A stretch of DNA of 7,964 bases, from NCBI GenBank assembly GCA_002381155.1, contig DFQX01000037.1, positions 475 to 8,438 of the forward strand, given 5' to 3'. Below the pieces are notes generated by a model. The model was not told where the DNA came from. It worked only from the letters and a program-made list of their open reading frames with translations, and searched no databases. Origin of the DNA: Flavobacteriaceae bacterium UBA3478 (GTDB lineage: Bacteria; Bacteroidota; Bacteroidia; Flavobacteriales; Flavobacteriaceae). A program made the position numbers and the translations under genes. This document shows, piece by piece, positions 1 to 6,105 of the stretch; position 1 is the stretch's first letter; each line of letters starts with the position of its first letter.

Positions 1-96
1 TGTTGTAGCATAAGTTTCTCTCGCCGTTTTTATGGTTAGTGGTAATGATAAATTATTTAAACCTTTATTCCTTTCTGTAGGTGGTTAATGGCTCAA

Positions 97-122
97 TAAA
101 AAACCCTCCTATACAGGAGGGT
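97..122 (-). terminator. Orphan intrinsic terminator, leftward
   Basis: An 8-bp perfect stem (103-110 with 115-122, sequence ACCCTCCT/AGGAGGGT) encloses a 4-base loop. Read on the minus strand it is followed by a run of T (complement of A98-A102 after the stem), which is the form of a rho-independent terminator. On the plus strand the hairpin is followed by AAATTC, so rightward termination is unlikely. No minus-strand gene is visible just upstream of it (123-242 and the antisense of the 243-1034 gene), so what it terminates is unknown. Positions 1-96 show no convincing gene, only a 12-codon open end in frame 1 that stops at 37-39 and a 17-codon-scale ORF at 32-88. Confidence 0.7.
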
Positions 123-242
123 AAATTCAAAACTATTGTTTAGGTAATTATGAAAAACGTAATTATCTGTTTATTAACAATAATAGTTTATAATAAAAAG
201 ACAATACGATTGTGAATGTAGTATTTTTTTAAGAAGTTTACC

Positions 243-1034
243 ATGCAATTTAAAACCATTTTTATGAACAAAATTTTAGAGACTATTCTTGATTTACCTA
301 AAACGGTAAATGAAAAGCTTCCTAAGAATTGCTTTAACGAAATGTTAGAAAATTCAGAGGAATCAATTAAAAAATGGACAGGGCTCGTATTTAAAGTAGG
401 GGCGCTTGTCTTATTAGTTGTAACCTTAACGTCTGTAATTTCAGACGGAATTAATTCCTTTAATGGGGAAGGGTTAGAGATTATAAGCGGAGTTTTATGT
501 TCGCTTATTTTAATTTATGCAGCTTTTCCAATTTCTCAGATTATTAGAAATGCTGGAGATGCATTAGCTGGCTCTAAAAGCAAAATTGTAGATTTTGTTT
601 TTAAGGATTTTATAGTTGAAAATATCAAGGCTTTAGGTCATATAACTGCTCTTGTAGCATTATTTGGAGCTATTTGTTCAACTGTAGGCTTTATTTTAAA
701 TTCTGAGGCGAATAGCTTGTCTCTTGATTTATTTAGCGGCTTTAGCTATGCATATGCTCTACCTGTAGGTGCTGCTGCACAATTTCTTGAAATGTTGAAT
801 TTAGGTTTTGTCGCAGGAGTATTAAATGACTTCTTCTCTTGGGATTTAACTACTTCAGCGGCTTCAGGTTACACTGTTGAAGGTTTGATTTCTTTAGGGT
901 GGGAGTATGTTCAAGTAATTTTGATATTAGCAAAATTATATTTCGCGCTTGCAGTTTACAATTTCTTTTATAAGATTTTAACTGCTCTAGCGACTTGGAT
1001 AAAAGGACCATATCTGCCTTTTAAGAGTTTATAA
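243..1034 (+). CDS. Unrecognised multi-pass membrane protein, 263 aa
   Basis: I do not recognise the family. The protein has a polar N-terminus of about 45 residues (lysine- and glutamate-rich, possibly amphipathic), then about five hydrophobic segments near residues 47-67, 79-101, 131-152, 166-191 and 219-245, ending in a short basic tail. Small residues (G, A, S) are frequent in segments 3 and 4, as in helix-packed membrane proteins. There is no cleavable signal peptide, lipobox, metal-binding cluster or catalytic motif that I can see. The ATG at 243 has a weak purine tract (AAGAAG) about six bases upstream; an in-frame ATG at 264 (residue 8) is an alternative start with no better ribosome site. 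The gene stands alone: its own terminator follows 17 bases after the stop. Hand counts of three 60-base lines (241, 541, 901) give about 25-32% GC against about 48% in sampled lines of tsaD and tamB, suggesting horizontal acquisition. The open frame looks real; the function is unknown. Confidence 0.75.
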   Translation: MQFKTIFMNKILETILDLPKTVNEKLPKNCFNEMLENSEESIKKWTGLVFKVGALVLLVVTLTSVISDGINSFNGEGLEIISGVLCSLILIYAAFPISQIIRNAGDALAGSKSKIVDFVFKDFIVENIKALGHITALVALFGAICSTVGFILNSEANSLSLDLFSGFSYAYALPVGAAAQFLEMLNLGFVAGVLNDFFSWDLTTSAASGYTVEGLISLGWEYVQVILILAKLYFALAVYNFFYKILTALATWIKGPYLPFKSL

Positions 1035-1051
1035 GATTTAAAAGTTGATTT

Positions 1052-1080
1052 AAGCCTCACTTTTTAAGTGGGGCTTTTTT
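1052..1080 (+). terminator. Intrinsic terminator of the membrane-protein gene
   Basis: An 11-bp stem (1052-1062 with 1066-1076; one G-T pair) has a TTT loop and leads directly into a run of T to 1080. It sits 17 bases after the stop at 1034. Read leftward, the hairpin is followed by AAATC rather than a T run, so it serves mainly the plus-strand gene. Confidence 0.9.
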
Positions 1081-1116
1081 ATTTCCAATTTTTTGTCTGT
1101 TAAGACAATTTGGTGA

Positions 1117-1461
1117 TTATGATGGTTGATCACTACTCGATAATGAGTTTTTTAGAACTTCTAAATCATCGAATAGGTTGAGAAATTTATCGTCGTTCTC
1201 TATGTCAATTGATTTGAAAAGATTGTTGTAATCTTCTTCATTATAAAATTGATTAGTAATTATTCTCATTTTCCCTCCACCATAAAGGAAAAGAGCGATA
1301 GATTCTGCAAGTCTTCGTATTGCATTACTTGAGAAATAACCAAGCACAATATCTACTTCCACAGCAACTGGAAATACTGAATCAAAAAATTCTAAAGGTA
1401 TATTCTCACTAACATTTGAGTAAGTGAAACTTTTTGGGAAATTAATTTCTTTAAAGGTCAT
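1117..1461 (-). pseudogene. N-terminal remnant of PLD-like helicase/nuclease (defence-type)
   Basis: The reading frame encodes 114 residues from an ATG at 1461; a TTG at 1512 would add 17 residues that look less conserved. The central block (VDIVLGYFSSNAIRRLAE, then FLYGGGKMRIITN, about residues 36-70 from the ATG) resembles, from memory, the start of phospholipase D-like domains fused to superfamily 2 helicases in restriction and defence loci: the GYFSS strand, a helix, then a GG-K-R-I-I-N strand. Family members usually run to many hundreds of residues with an HxK motif and helicase motifs; none are present here. The frame stops soon after a stretch reading LSSSDQ, where homologues as I recall them continue with DQHF, so the gene looks truncated by deletion. 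Hand-counted GC is about 37% in one line. Alternative: a small intact gene of unknown role. No homology search was possible. Confidence 0.5.
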
Positions 1462-1528
1462 TTGAACATCTGATTCAACGTTTAAATTAGACTGAACAAG
1501 CGATAATTCCAATAATTGTTTGCTTTAT

Positions 1529-1552
1529 ACACTGTATTCCATAGTTCAGTGT
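1529..1552. repeat. Short inverted repeat upstream of PLD remnant
   Basis: ACACTG (1529-1534) and CAGTGT (1547-1552) form a perfect 6-bp inverted repeat separated by 12 bases. It lies between the possible start codons of the leftward PLD-like remnant (1461/1512) and the tRNA terminator, where an operator or leader hairpin could sit. Six base pairs is short enough to arise by chance. The rest of 1513-1628 shows nothing else I can support. Confidence 0.25.
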
Positions 1553-1628
1553 CAAAAAATGCCAATAAATATGTCAATAAGAGATATTTTCATTGTAATG
1601 AATGTCAGGAGGGAATAGGTTATAAGCA

Positions 1629-1655
1629 AAAAAGACGCCCAATGAGCGTCTTTTT
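1629..1655 (-). terminator. Bidirectional intrinsic terminator after tRNA-Arg
   Basis: The stem GACGC/GCGTC is extended by an A-T stretch (A1629-A1633 with T1651-T1655) around a 7-base loop (1639-1645). Both strands end in a T run, so it can work in either direction. It begins 13 bases beyond the tRNA 3' end and is the natural terminator of the leftward tRNA transcript. It also insulates the accessory genes on the left. Confidence 0.85.
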
Positions 1656-1668
1656 CTTGATCCTTAAG

Positions 1669-1742
1669 TGATCGCGATAGGATTCGAACCTATGACCGTC
1701 TGCTTAGAAGGCAGATGCTCTATCCAGCTGAGCTACGCGACC
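1669..1742 (-). tRNA. tRNA-Arg, anticodon TCT
   Basis: The 74-base cloverleaf is complete. It has a 7-bp acceptor stem (GGTCGCG with CGCGATC, one G-U pair), TA at 8-9, a GCTC/GAGC D stem with a 9-base loop, a TCTGC/GCAGA anticodon stem around loop CTTCTAA, variable region CGGTC, and a 5-bp T stem ATAGG/CCTAT around TTCGAAT. The anticodon TCT reads AGA (and AGG by wobble). The discriminator base is A, and CCA is not encoded (CTT follows), so CCA must be added enzymatically. U36 and A37 mark it as an expected substrate for t6A37, the modification that needs TsaD, encoded in the neighbouring operon. Confidence 0.97.
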
Positions 1743-1756
1743 AATAAATAGGATTG

Positions 1757-1787
1757 CAAAAGTAGGATATTAGACCTAATTGTACAA
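1757..1787 (-). promoter_or_regulatory. Bacteroidota-type promoter of tRNA-Arg
   Basis: On the minus strand, TACTTTTG (1764-1757) fits the Bacteroidota -7 consensus TAnnTTTG exactly. A TTG (1787-1785) lies exactly 20 bases upstream, matching the usual -33 position. Transcription would begin around 1750, about eight bases before the mature tRNA 5' end at 1742. The -33 TTG lies inside a perfect 10-bp palindrome, ATTGTACAAT (1779-1788). The element is in the 53-base gap after the small membrane protein gene, so the tRNA can be transcribed independently of the operon. Confidence 0.75.
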
Positions 1788-1795
1788 TACACTTT

Positions 1796-2050
1796 TTACA
1801 ATGAAATATTGTCTTTTAGAGAGAGCTTATTCTCCTTCTCGAGGAAATCAAAGAGCAGTTCTACTAAATCATAGCCGAAGTAGTCGGCCACGAAGTACGC
1901 TGCAATAGCAAGAACTATAAGTGATAATAGGATTCGAACTAAGATTCTAAGAGGCGTTAAAAGAAGCTTTAATAGCTTATAGATAACCACTAGCGCAAGA
2001 GCAAATCCGGTTATGATCAGTACTATTTGTATTTCGTCACTTGGAGTCAT
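1796..2050 (-). CDS. Small two-helix membrane protein, 84 aa
   Basis: Hypothetical protein, family not recognised. From the ATG at 2050 it has a short polar N-terminus (MTPSDE), a hydrophobic helix at about residues 7-24, a short basic linker (KLLK and R35, R39), a second helix at about 40-55, and an acidic then lysine-rich tail. The basic linker suggests, by the positive-inside rule, a cytoplasmic loop with both ends outside. A GTG at 2056 would add two residues, but ATG is preferred. The start overlaps the last 14 bases of the methyltransferase gene in another frame, a typical translationally coupled arrangement and good support that it is real. It is the last gene of the operon. No catalytic motif is visible. 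The stop TAA is at 1798-1796; I see no strong hairpin terminator after it. Confidence 0.75.
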   Translation of the reverse strand: MTPSDEIQIVLIITGFALALVVIYKLLKLLLTPLRILVRILLSLIVLAIAAYFVADYFGYDLVELLFDFLEKENKLSLKDNISL

Positions 2051-3269
2051 GAACACTAGCTTTTATAGTTGTAATAATTTTTTCGCAGTGTAATACTGTC
2101 AATTGGTCTAGGCTCACAAGAATAAGGAAATGTTTGCTACTTTCTTGGAGTTGCCAAGTTTTTTTAAATTCATCCGCTCTAATTTTTGAATACTTACTAA
2201 GAACACTAAACGCCTTTTTCTTAAGGCTAGACAAGACTATTTTCTTGTGTAAAAGAGCTTCTTTTAATAGAAAACACCTGCCTTGAAAGTCAATTAATTC
2301 CACATCTGAGGTAAGTAGACTTGAATTTCCTAATTGGTAAAGGTTGGGGTTGTCATTACAAAGCACACGAAAAGCTCGGGTTTTTAAAAAACTTGGAGCA
2401 GGATCATAAAGATATTTCAGTGGCTGATGGCTAATTTTTAGTTCAGCATTTTTGATTTCAGATAATGTAGTGGTGTACTGTTGTTCTTTTTCACTGGTGA
2501 GATTGAAATGATGAATGGGAACCTTCTCTATTTCTGTTTGGTTCGTTGGTGACAGCCAGAATAGGAGCTCTTTAACTTCATTTCTCAAACTGATTATATC
2601 TATAGCTGTGCAGGCTCCTTTAAATTGTCTTAGACTTTCGGTAATGTCTATAAGGGGAGATGCTTTAATAGCTACAAAGCGTCCCTTTTCTAATAGTGTA
2701 GGCAAAAGTTCGAGAAGGTTAGGGGTGCAGTTTTCCCATGCTACCGTTTTTTCTCCTTTAGACCCTCGTCTTGCAGGGTCGATATAAATAAAGTCAACAG
2801 TAGATATATTTTTTATATAATCTTCGGCTTTTGCTCGAATAATTTCGTTAGTGGAATTTAGAACACCATTGTTGTGCTTAAGAATTTCGATTAAATCATC
2901 TTGATACTCTATGGAAGTAAACGATTTAAAATGCTTTCCTAAGAAAAAACTGTCTATGCCTAAACCCGTGGTGAGATCGACACCTGTATCAAGTGAATTA
3001 AGAAAATGTAATAGTCTTTTCGCTTTAAACGAGGCGGTAAATGAAGAACTACACTGTTCTAAGGAAAGTTTAGGACCGAATAAGTAGTCTTTGTATTCGA
3101 GTAGAAATGGAGCCTTTAAGCGCGCCCAGTTTCTTCCGCTTATTTGTTTGACTAGTAATTCATTGGTTACCCCTTCGAATAACTGAGGCTTAAAGAGTAG
3201 CTCCTCACAATTTGAAGGTGGATACGTCTTTATAAATTCCCATGCGTCCTGTGAGACGATTTCGGTCAT
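2037..3269 (-). CDS. THUMP-like class I SAM methyltransferase (PG_1098-like), 410 aa
   Basis: A Rossmann-fold methyltransferase. The glycine-rich SAM-binding loop DLTTGLGID is at residues 98-106, an acidic residue after the next strand (E121 in SIEYQDD) likely binds the ribose, and the catalytic-type motif DFIYIDPARR is at 159-168. The C-terminal third (about 280-410) fits the ferredoxin-like plus THUMP-like arrangement of Porphyromonas PG_1098-type proteins, common in Bacteroidota; this assignment is from recall of the family. THUMP-like domains suggest an RNA substrate, but I know of no established target. The open frame extends to 3395, but the ATG at 3269 is the right start: it overlaps the stop of the permease gene as ATGA, has AAGGGG just upstream, and the upstream extension is an arginine- and cysteine-rich shadow of the permease. 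It shares an operon with tsaD and rsmE, which supports an RNA modification role (inference). Confidence 0.88.
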   Translation of the reverse strand: MTEIVSQDAWEFIKTYPPSNCEELLFKPQLFEGVTNELLVKQISGRNWARLKAPFLLEYKDYLFGPKLSLEQCSSSFTASFKAKRLLHFLNSLDTGVDLTTGLGIDSFFLGKHFKSFTSIEYQDDLIEILKHNNGVLNSTNEIIRAKAEDYIKNISTVDFIYIDPARRGSKGEKTVAWENCTPNLLELLPTLLEKGRFVAIKASPLIDITESLRQFKGACTAIDIISLRNEVKELLFWLSPTNQTEIEKVPIHHFNLTSEKEQQYTTTLSEIKNAELKISHQPLKYLYDPAPSFLKTRAFRVLCNDNPNLYQLGNSSLLTSDVELIDFQGRCFLLKEALLHKKIVLSSLKKKAFSVLSKYSKIRADEFKKTWQLQESSKHFLILVSLDQLTVLHCEKIITTIKASVHDSK

Positions 3270-4363
3270 AGCCCCTTCGTTAGTTTGATAACGGTCGGAT
3301 GTTCTGCAAAGAAAACACTCAAGATTACTTTGATCACGGTATACGCAGGCACGGCGACTACCATTCCTAAAATTCCGAAAAGAGATCCTGCACAAAGGAT
3401 TACTAGGAATATTTCTAGCGGATGTGATTTTACACTCTTTGCGTAAATGTAAGGTTGTGAAAAGAAATTATCGATGAGTTGACCAATGACAATCCCTGCA
3501 GCTACGTAAGCTAATTTAGGTAGAGCAACATGATAAAAATCAACCTCTAAATAACTGATCAGTGTGAGAAGTAGCATGAGAGTTCCTCCGATTAGCGGCC
3601 CTACAAAGGGTATGATATTGAATATTGCACAGAGGAGGGCGATTATTATTACATTCTCTATACCGCCGATGAGAAGGGTGATGCTATACACAATAAAAAG
3701 GATGATTAACTGCAGAAGAATACCCGAAAAATAACGTGATAATAGATAGCTGATTTTACCAAAGGAGTTGACCGCCTTTTCCTCCTTATCGTCAGGAATA
3801 AATACGAGAATTCCCCGTTGCAGTAATTTCTGATCTTTAAGAAAGAAAAAAGTAATGAATACCACAGAGAAAAAACCTATACTGAGCGCTCCTAGGGCAT
3901 CTAAAACACCACTTAGAAGATTAGGAATGAAATTTAAATCAACACTATCTATAAACTGATTCTCAATAGATAATTCATTCAGATAGTTTTTTAAAGGTGG
4001 AACGTGTCTTGCGATGGTGTCACTGAGTAGACTTAGAGAGTCGGTTACGTTCTGCTCTAAACTATCTATATCAAGCAACGAAAGATTCTCGCCTTGAGTA
4101 ATAACTACAGGAATGATGAGACCCGCAAAACCTAAAACAACGGTAATTTGAAGAAGAATAGTCAAAACCACTGCCAAACTCGTCGGGATGGATAGTTTTT
4201 CATGAAAAAAAGAAACAATGGGTTTGCCAAGTAAAGCAAGTACCCCTGCTAAGATTAGATATAAAATTACAGATGCAAGACTGTAAAGAAGATAAATGAT
4301 GACGCATCCAATAAGTAGCGTACTGGTCCATTTAATAAGCGCTTGGTAGGTTGTGTTGTTCAT
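3266..4363 (-). CDS. AI-2E family transporter (PerM/TqsA-like), 365 aa
   Basis: An integral inner-membrane protein of the AI-2E transporter family (former UPF0118), whose members include TqsA, YdiK and PerM. Hydrophobic segments lie at about residues 15-44, 62-88, 155-175, 213-252 (two), 255-272, 285-300 and 317-348, with a soluble loop at about 90-150, as usual for the family. The signature IPFVGPLIGG is at 251-260, and the C-terminal block DNFFSQPYIYAKS followed by HPLEIFLVILCAG is typical. Length matches the family. Substrates differ between members (autoinducer-2 export, Na+/H+ exchange in some), so the name should not be taken as proof of AI-2 transport. The ATG follows the rsmE stop by three bases, and the TGA overlaps the methyltransferase start, so it is co-translated with RNA modification genes; its link to them is unknown. 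Confidence 0.92.
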   Translation of the reverse strand: MNNTTYQALIKWTSTLLIGCVIIYLLYSLASVILYLILAGVLALLGKPIVSFFHEKLSIPTSLAVVLTILLQITVVLGFAGLIIPVVITQGENLSLLDIDSLEQNVTDSLSLLSDTIARHVPPLKNYLNELSIENQFIDSVDLNFIPNLLSGVLDALGALSIGFFSVVFITFFFLKDQKLLQRGILVFIPDDKEEKAVNSFGKISYLLSRYFSGILLQLIILFIVYSITLLIGGIENVIIIALLCAIFNIIPFVGPLIGGTLMLLLTLISYLEVDFYHVALPKLAYVAAGIVIGQLIDNFFSQPYIYAKSVKSHPLEIFLVILCAGSLFGILGMVVAVPAYTVIKVILSVFFAEHPTVIKLTKGL

Positions 4364-4366
4364 AGG

Positions 4367-5074
4367 TTATTCCTTCAAAATCATTCGTGCAAGGGCCATT
4401 AAACCTGCTGTTTCTGTTCGTAGTCTACTAGATCCTAGAGATACTTCTTTGTAGCCTAAATCTAGTGCCTTGCTTACTTCTTCCTCGCTAAAATCTCCTT
4501 CAGGCCCAATAAGCATCAATTTACTTTTTTTTGAATCACAGAGTGTTATAAGGTCTGTTTTATCTCCCGGATAACAATGACCAATAAACTTCTGATCCCA
4601 AGCTTCCCCCTTTTCAAAAAGTGTTTGGACGTTAGTTAATTCATCTAAAATCGGACGGTAAAGTCGCAACGATTGCTTGAAAGCACTATCTAAGATGCGC
4701 TCCGCTCGCTCCTTATTTAAATTTTTACGCTCAGAGAATCGACTAGTTAATGGAATGATTCTTGCGATCCCAATCTCGGTTGCCTTTTCGATAAACCATT
4801 CGAAACGATCCATAGATTTAGGAAGTCCCATAGCAATCGTAATTTGATTTTCTGTACGATCTTCACTCATTAGGTAGGAGAGGCTTACTTCTGATTTTTT
4901 TGGGTGTGCTAGGCTTATGGTTGCAGAAAATAGATCACCCTTACCATTAGTGATTTCTACACTATCGCCCACTGACTTTCTAAGAACTTTACACAAGTGC
5001 CCACTCTGAATGGCATCTAGCTTACAGAACGTTGAATGTTTGTCTAGCGTTGGATCATAGAAACGTTGACTCAT
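4367..5074 (-). CDS. rsmE: 16S rRNA (uracil-1498-N3)-methyltransferase RsmE
   Basis: RsmE uses SAM to make m3U1498 in 16S rRNA of the small subunit, near the decoding centre. The 235-residue length is normal. The N-terminal PUA-like domain (about 1-70) contains HLCKVLR at 26-32. The SPOUT (alpha/beta knot) catalytic domain from about 75 onward has GLPKSMDRFEWFIEKATEIG at 83-102, the SAM-binding loop IGPEGDFS at 189-196, and the knot motif LGSSRLRTETA at 213-223. All key elements are present, so it should be active. The ATG overlaps the tsaD stop by the sequence ATGA (5071-5074), and the stop lies three bases before the permease start, so it is the second gene of the operon. Confidence 0.97.
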   Translation of the reverse strand: MSQRFYDPTLDKHSTFCKLDAIQSGHLCKVLRKSVGDSVEITNGKGDLFSATISLAHPKKSEVSLSYLMSEDRTENQITIAMGLPKSMDRFEWFIEKATEIGIARIIPLTSRFSERKNLNKERAERILDSAFKQSLRLYRPILDELTNVQTLFEKGEAWDQKFIGHCYPGDKTDLITLCDSKKSKLMLIGPEGDFSEEEVSKALDLGYKEVSLGSSRLRTETAGLMALARMILKE

Positions 5075-6105
5075 AATTGGCTTAGGTTATATCGGGCAGT
5101 TGAGGAATGAGATATTTCACTGTAATCACTTCTTTCGAATTTTAATGCACCTACAATTCCGATCATTGCTGCATTATCAGTACAATATTCAAAAGGTGGT
5201 AAGTGTAATTTGAAATGGTGCTTGTCAGAAAGTTCTTTGAGGCGATTTCTAATACCACTGTTAGCCGCAACCCCTCCAGAAAGAACGAGGTGTTTTACCC
5301 CAGTGGTTTTTAGAGCCTTGAGTAGTTTTTTTTGAAGAACTTCTATGATGGCCTCTTGAATACTTGCGCATAAGGCTGCTTTGTTGTTGGCAATAAATTC
5401 TGAATCATTACGAATACCCTGCTGAATGACTCTTGCGATTCCAGTTTTTAGGCCGCTGAAACTAAAGTCGAGATTGGGAACCTTTGGTAAACCGAATTCA
5501 AAGGCTTTTGGATTCCCTTGCTGAGCCCAATGATCAATCTGAGGCCCTCCAGGGTAATCAAATCCCAACAACTTTGCACTTTTATCAAAGCACTCTCCGA
5601 CAGCATCGTCTAAAGTTTCACCTAATACTTCTAGGTCGAAATAATCCTTTACTAGTACCAGTTGAGTATGGCCACCGCTAACGGTCAAACTGAGTAGCGG
5701 AAAATCTGGAACATCTTGGCGGGGATCTTCGATAAAATGCGCCAGAATATGGGCCTGCATATGATTGACATCAATAAGTGGAATGTTTAAAGCAATCGAA
5801 AGTGATTTAGCAAATGAACCGCCTACTAGTAAGGAGCCAAGTAACCCCGGACCGCGTGTGTAAGCGATGGCATCAAGCTCCTTTTTTTCGATATTTGCCT
5901 CTGAGAGTGCCCGGTGTATGACAGGTACGATACTTTTTTGATGTGCCCTTGAAGCTAATTCAGGTACTACACCACCGTAACTTTCATGAATTTCTTGAGT
6001 ATTAACCACGTTTGATAAAACTCTTCTACCTTGCATGACGGCAGCAGAGGTGTCATCGCAAGAAGACTCAATAGCTAAAATTAAAGGCTCTTTTTTCAAG
6101 GTCAT
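5071..6105 (-). CDS. tsaD: tRNA t6A37 threonylcarbamoyltransferase TsaD
   Basis: TsaD (Kae1/Qri7/YgjD family) transfers threonylcarbamoyl from TC-AMP to A37 of tRNAs that read ANN codons, working in the cytoplasm with TsaB and TsaE. The 344-residue length is typical. Signatures in order are AIESSCDDTSAAV (11-23), metal-binding NHMQAH with H115 and H119, SGGHT (143-147), GETLDDAVGECFDK (162-175), FSFSGLKTG (214-222), SGGVAANSGIR (276-286) and CTDNAAMIG with metal ligand D310. No key residue is missing. tsaB and tsaE are not in this window. It is the first gene of a five-gene leftward operon and overlaps rsmE by 4 bases. Its ATG directly abuts the divergent tamB ATG (sequence CATATG at 6103-6108), so any promoter must lie in the tamB coding region; a candidate is at 6114-6121. 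Confidence 0.98.
   Translation of the reverse strand: MTLKKEPLILAIESSCDDTSAAVMQGRRVLSNVVNTQEIHESYGGVVPELASRAHQKSIVPVIHRALSEANIEKKELDAIAYTRGPGLLGSLLVGGSFAKSLSIALNIPLIDVNHMQAHILAHFIEDPRQDVPDFPLLSLTVSGGHTQLVLVKDYFDLEVLGETLDDAVGECFDKSAKLLGFDYPGGPQIDHWAQQGNPKAFEFGLPKVPNLDFSFSGLKTGIARVIQQGIRNDSEFIANNKAALCASIQEAIIEVLQKKLLKALKTTGVKHLVLSGGVAANSGIRNRLKELSDKHHFKLHLPPFEYCTDNAAMIGIVGALKFERSDYSEISHSSTARYNLSQL

Noticed and set aside
32..88. Short plus-strand frame MVSGNDKLFKPLFLSVGG
   Set aside because: Only 18 codons, no ribosome site and no recognisable similarity.
1051..1130. Frameshifted continuation of the PLD-like remnant (reading through HNHQIVLTDKKLEIKK)
   Set aside because: It runs into the terminator of the opposite gene, does not match the DQHF-type continuation expected, and is too short to support a simple frameshift.
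1607..1613. AGGAGGG on the plus strand, resembling a strong ribosome binding site
   Set aside because: No start codon follows within a useful distance, and the tRNA terminator lies just beyond.
2515..2787. Plus-strand 90-codon open frame
   Set aside because: Antisense to the conserved SAM-binding/catalytic half of the methyltransferase gene; no domain-like features.
3270..3395. Upstream extension of the methyltransferase to 3395
   Set aside because: It overlaps the conserved C-terminus of the permease gene and yields an Arg/Cys-rich sequence; the ATGA junction at 3266-3269 gives the natural start.
5484..5681. Plus-strand 65-codon open frame
   Set aside because: Antisense to core TsaD motifs; a shadow frame.
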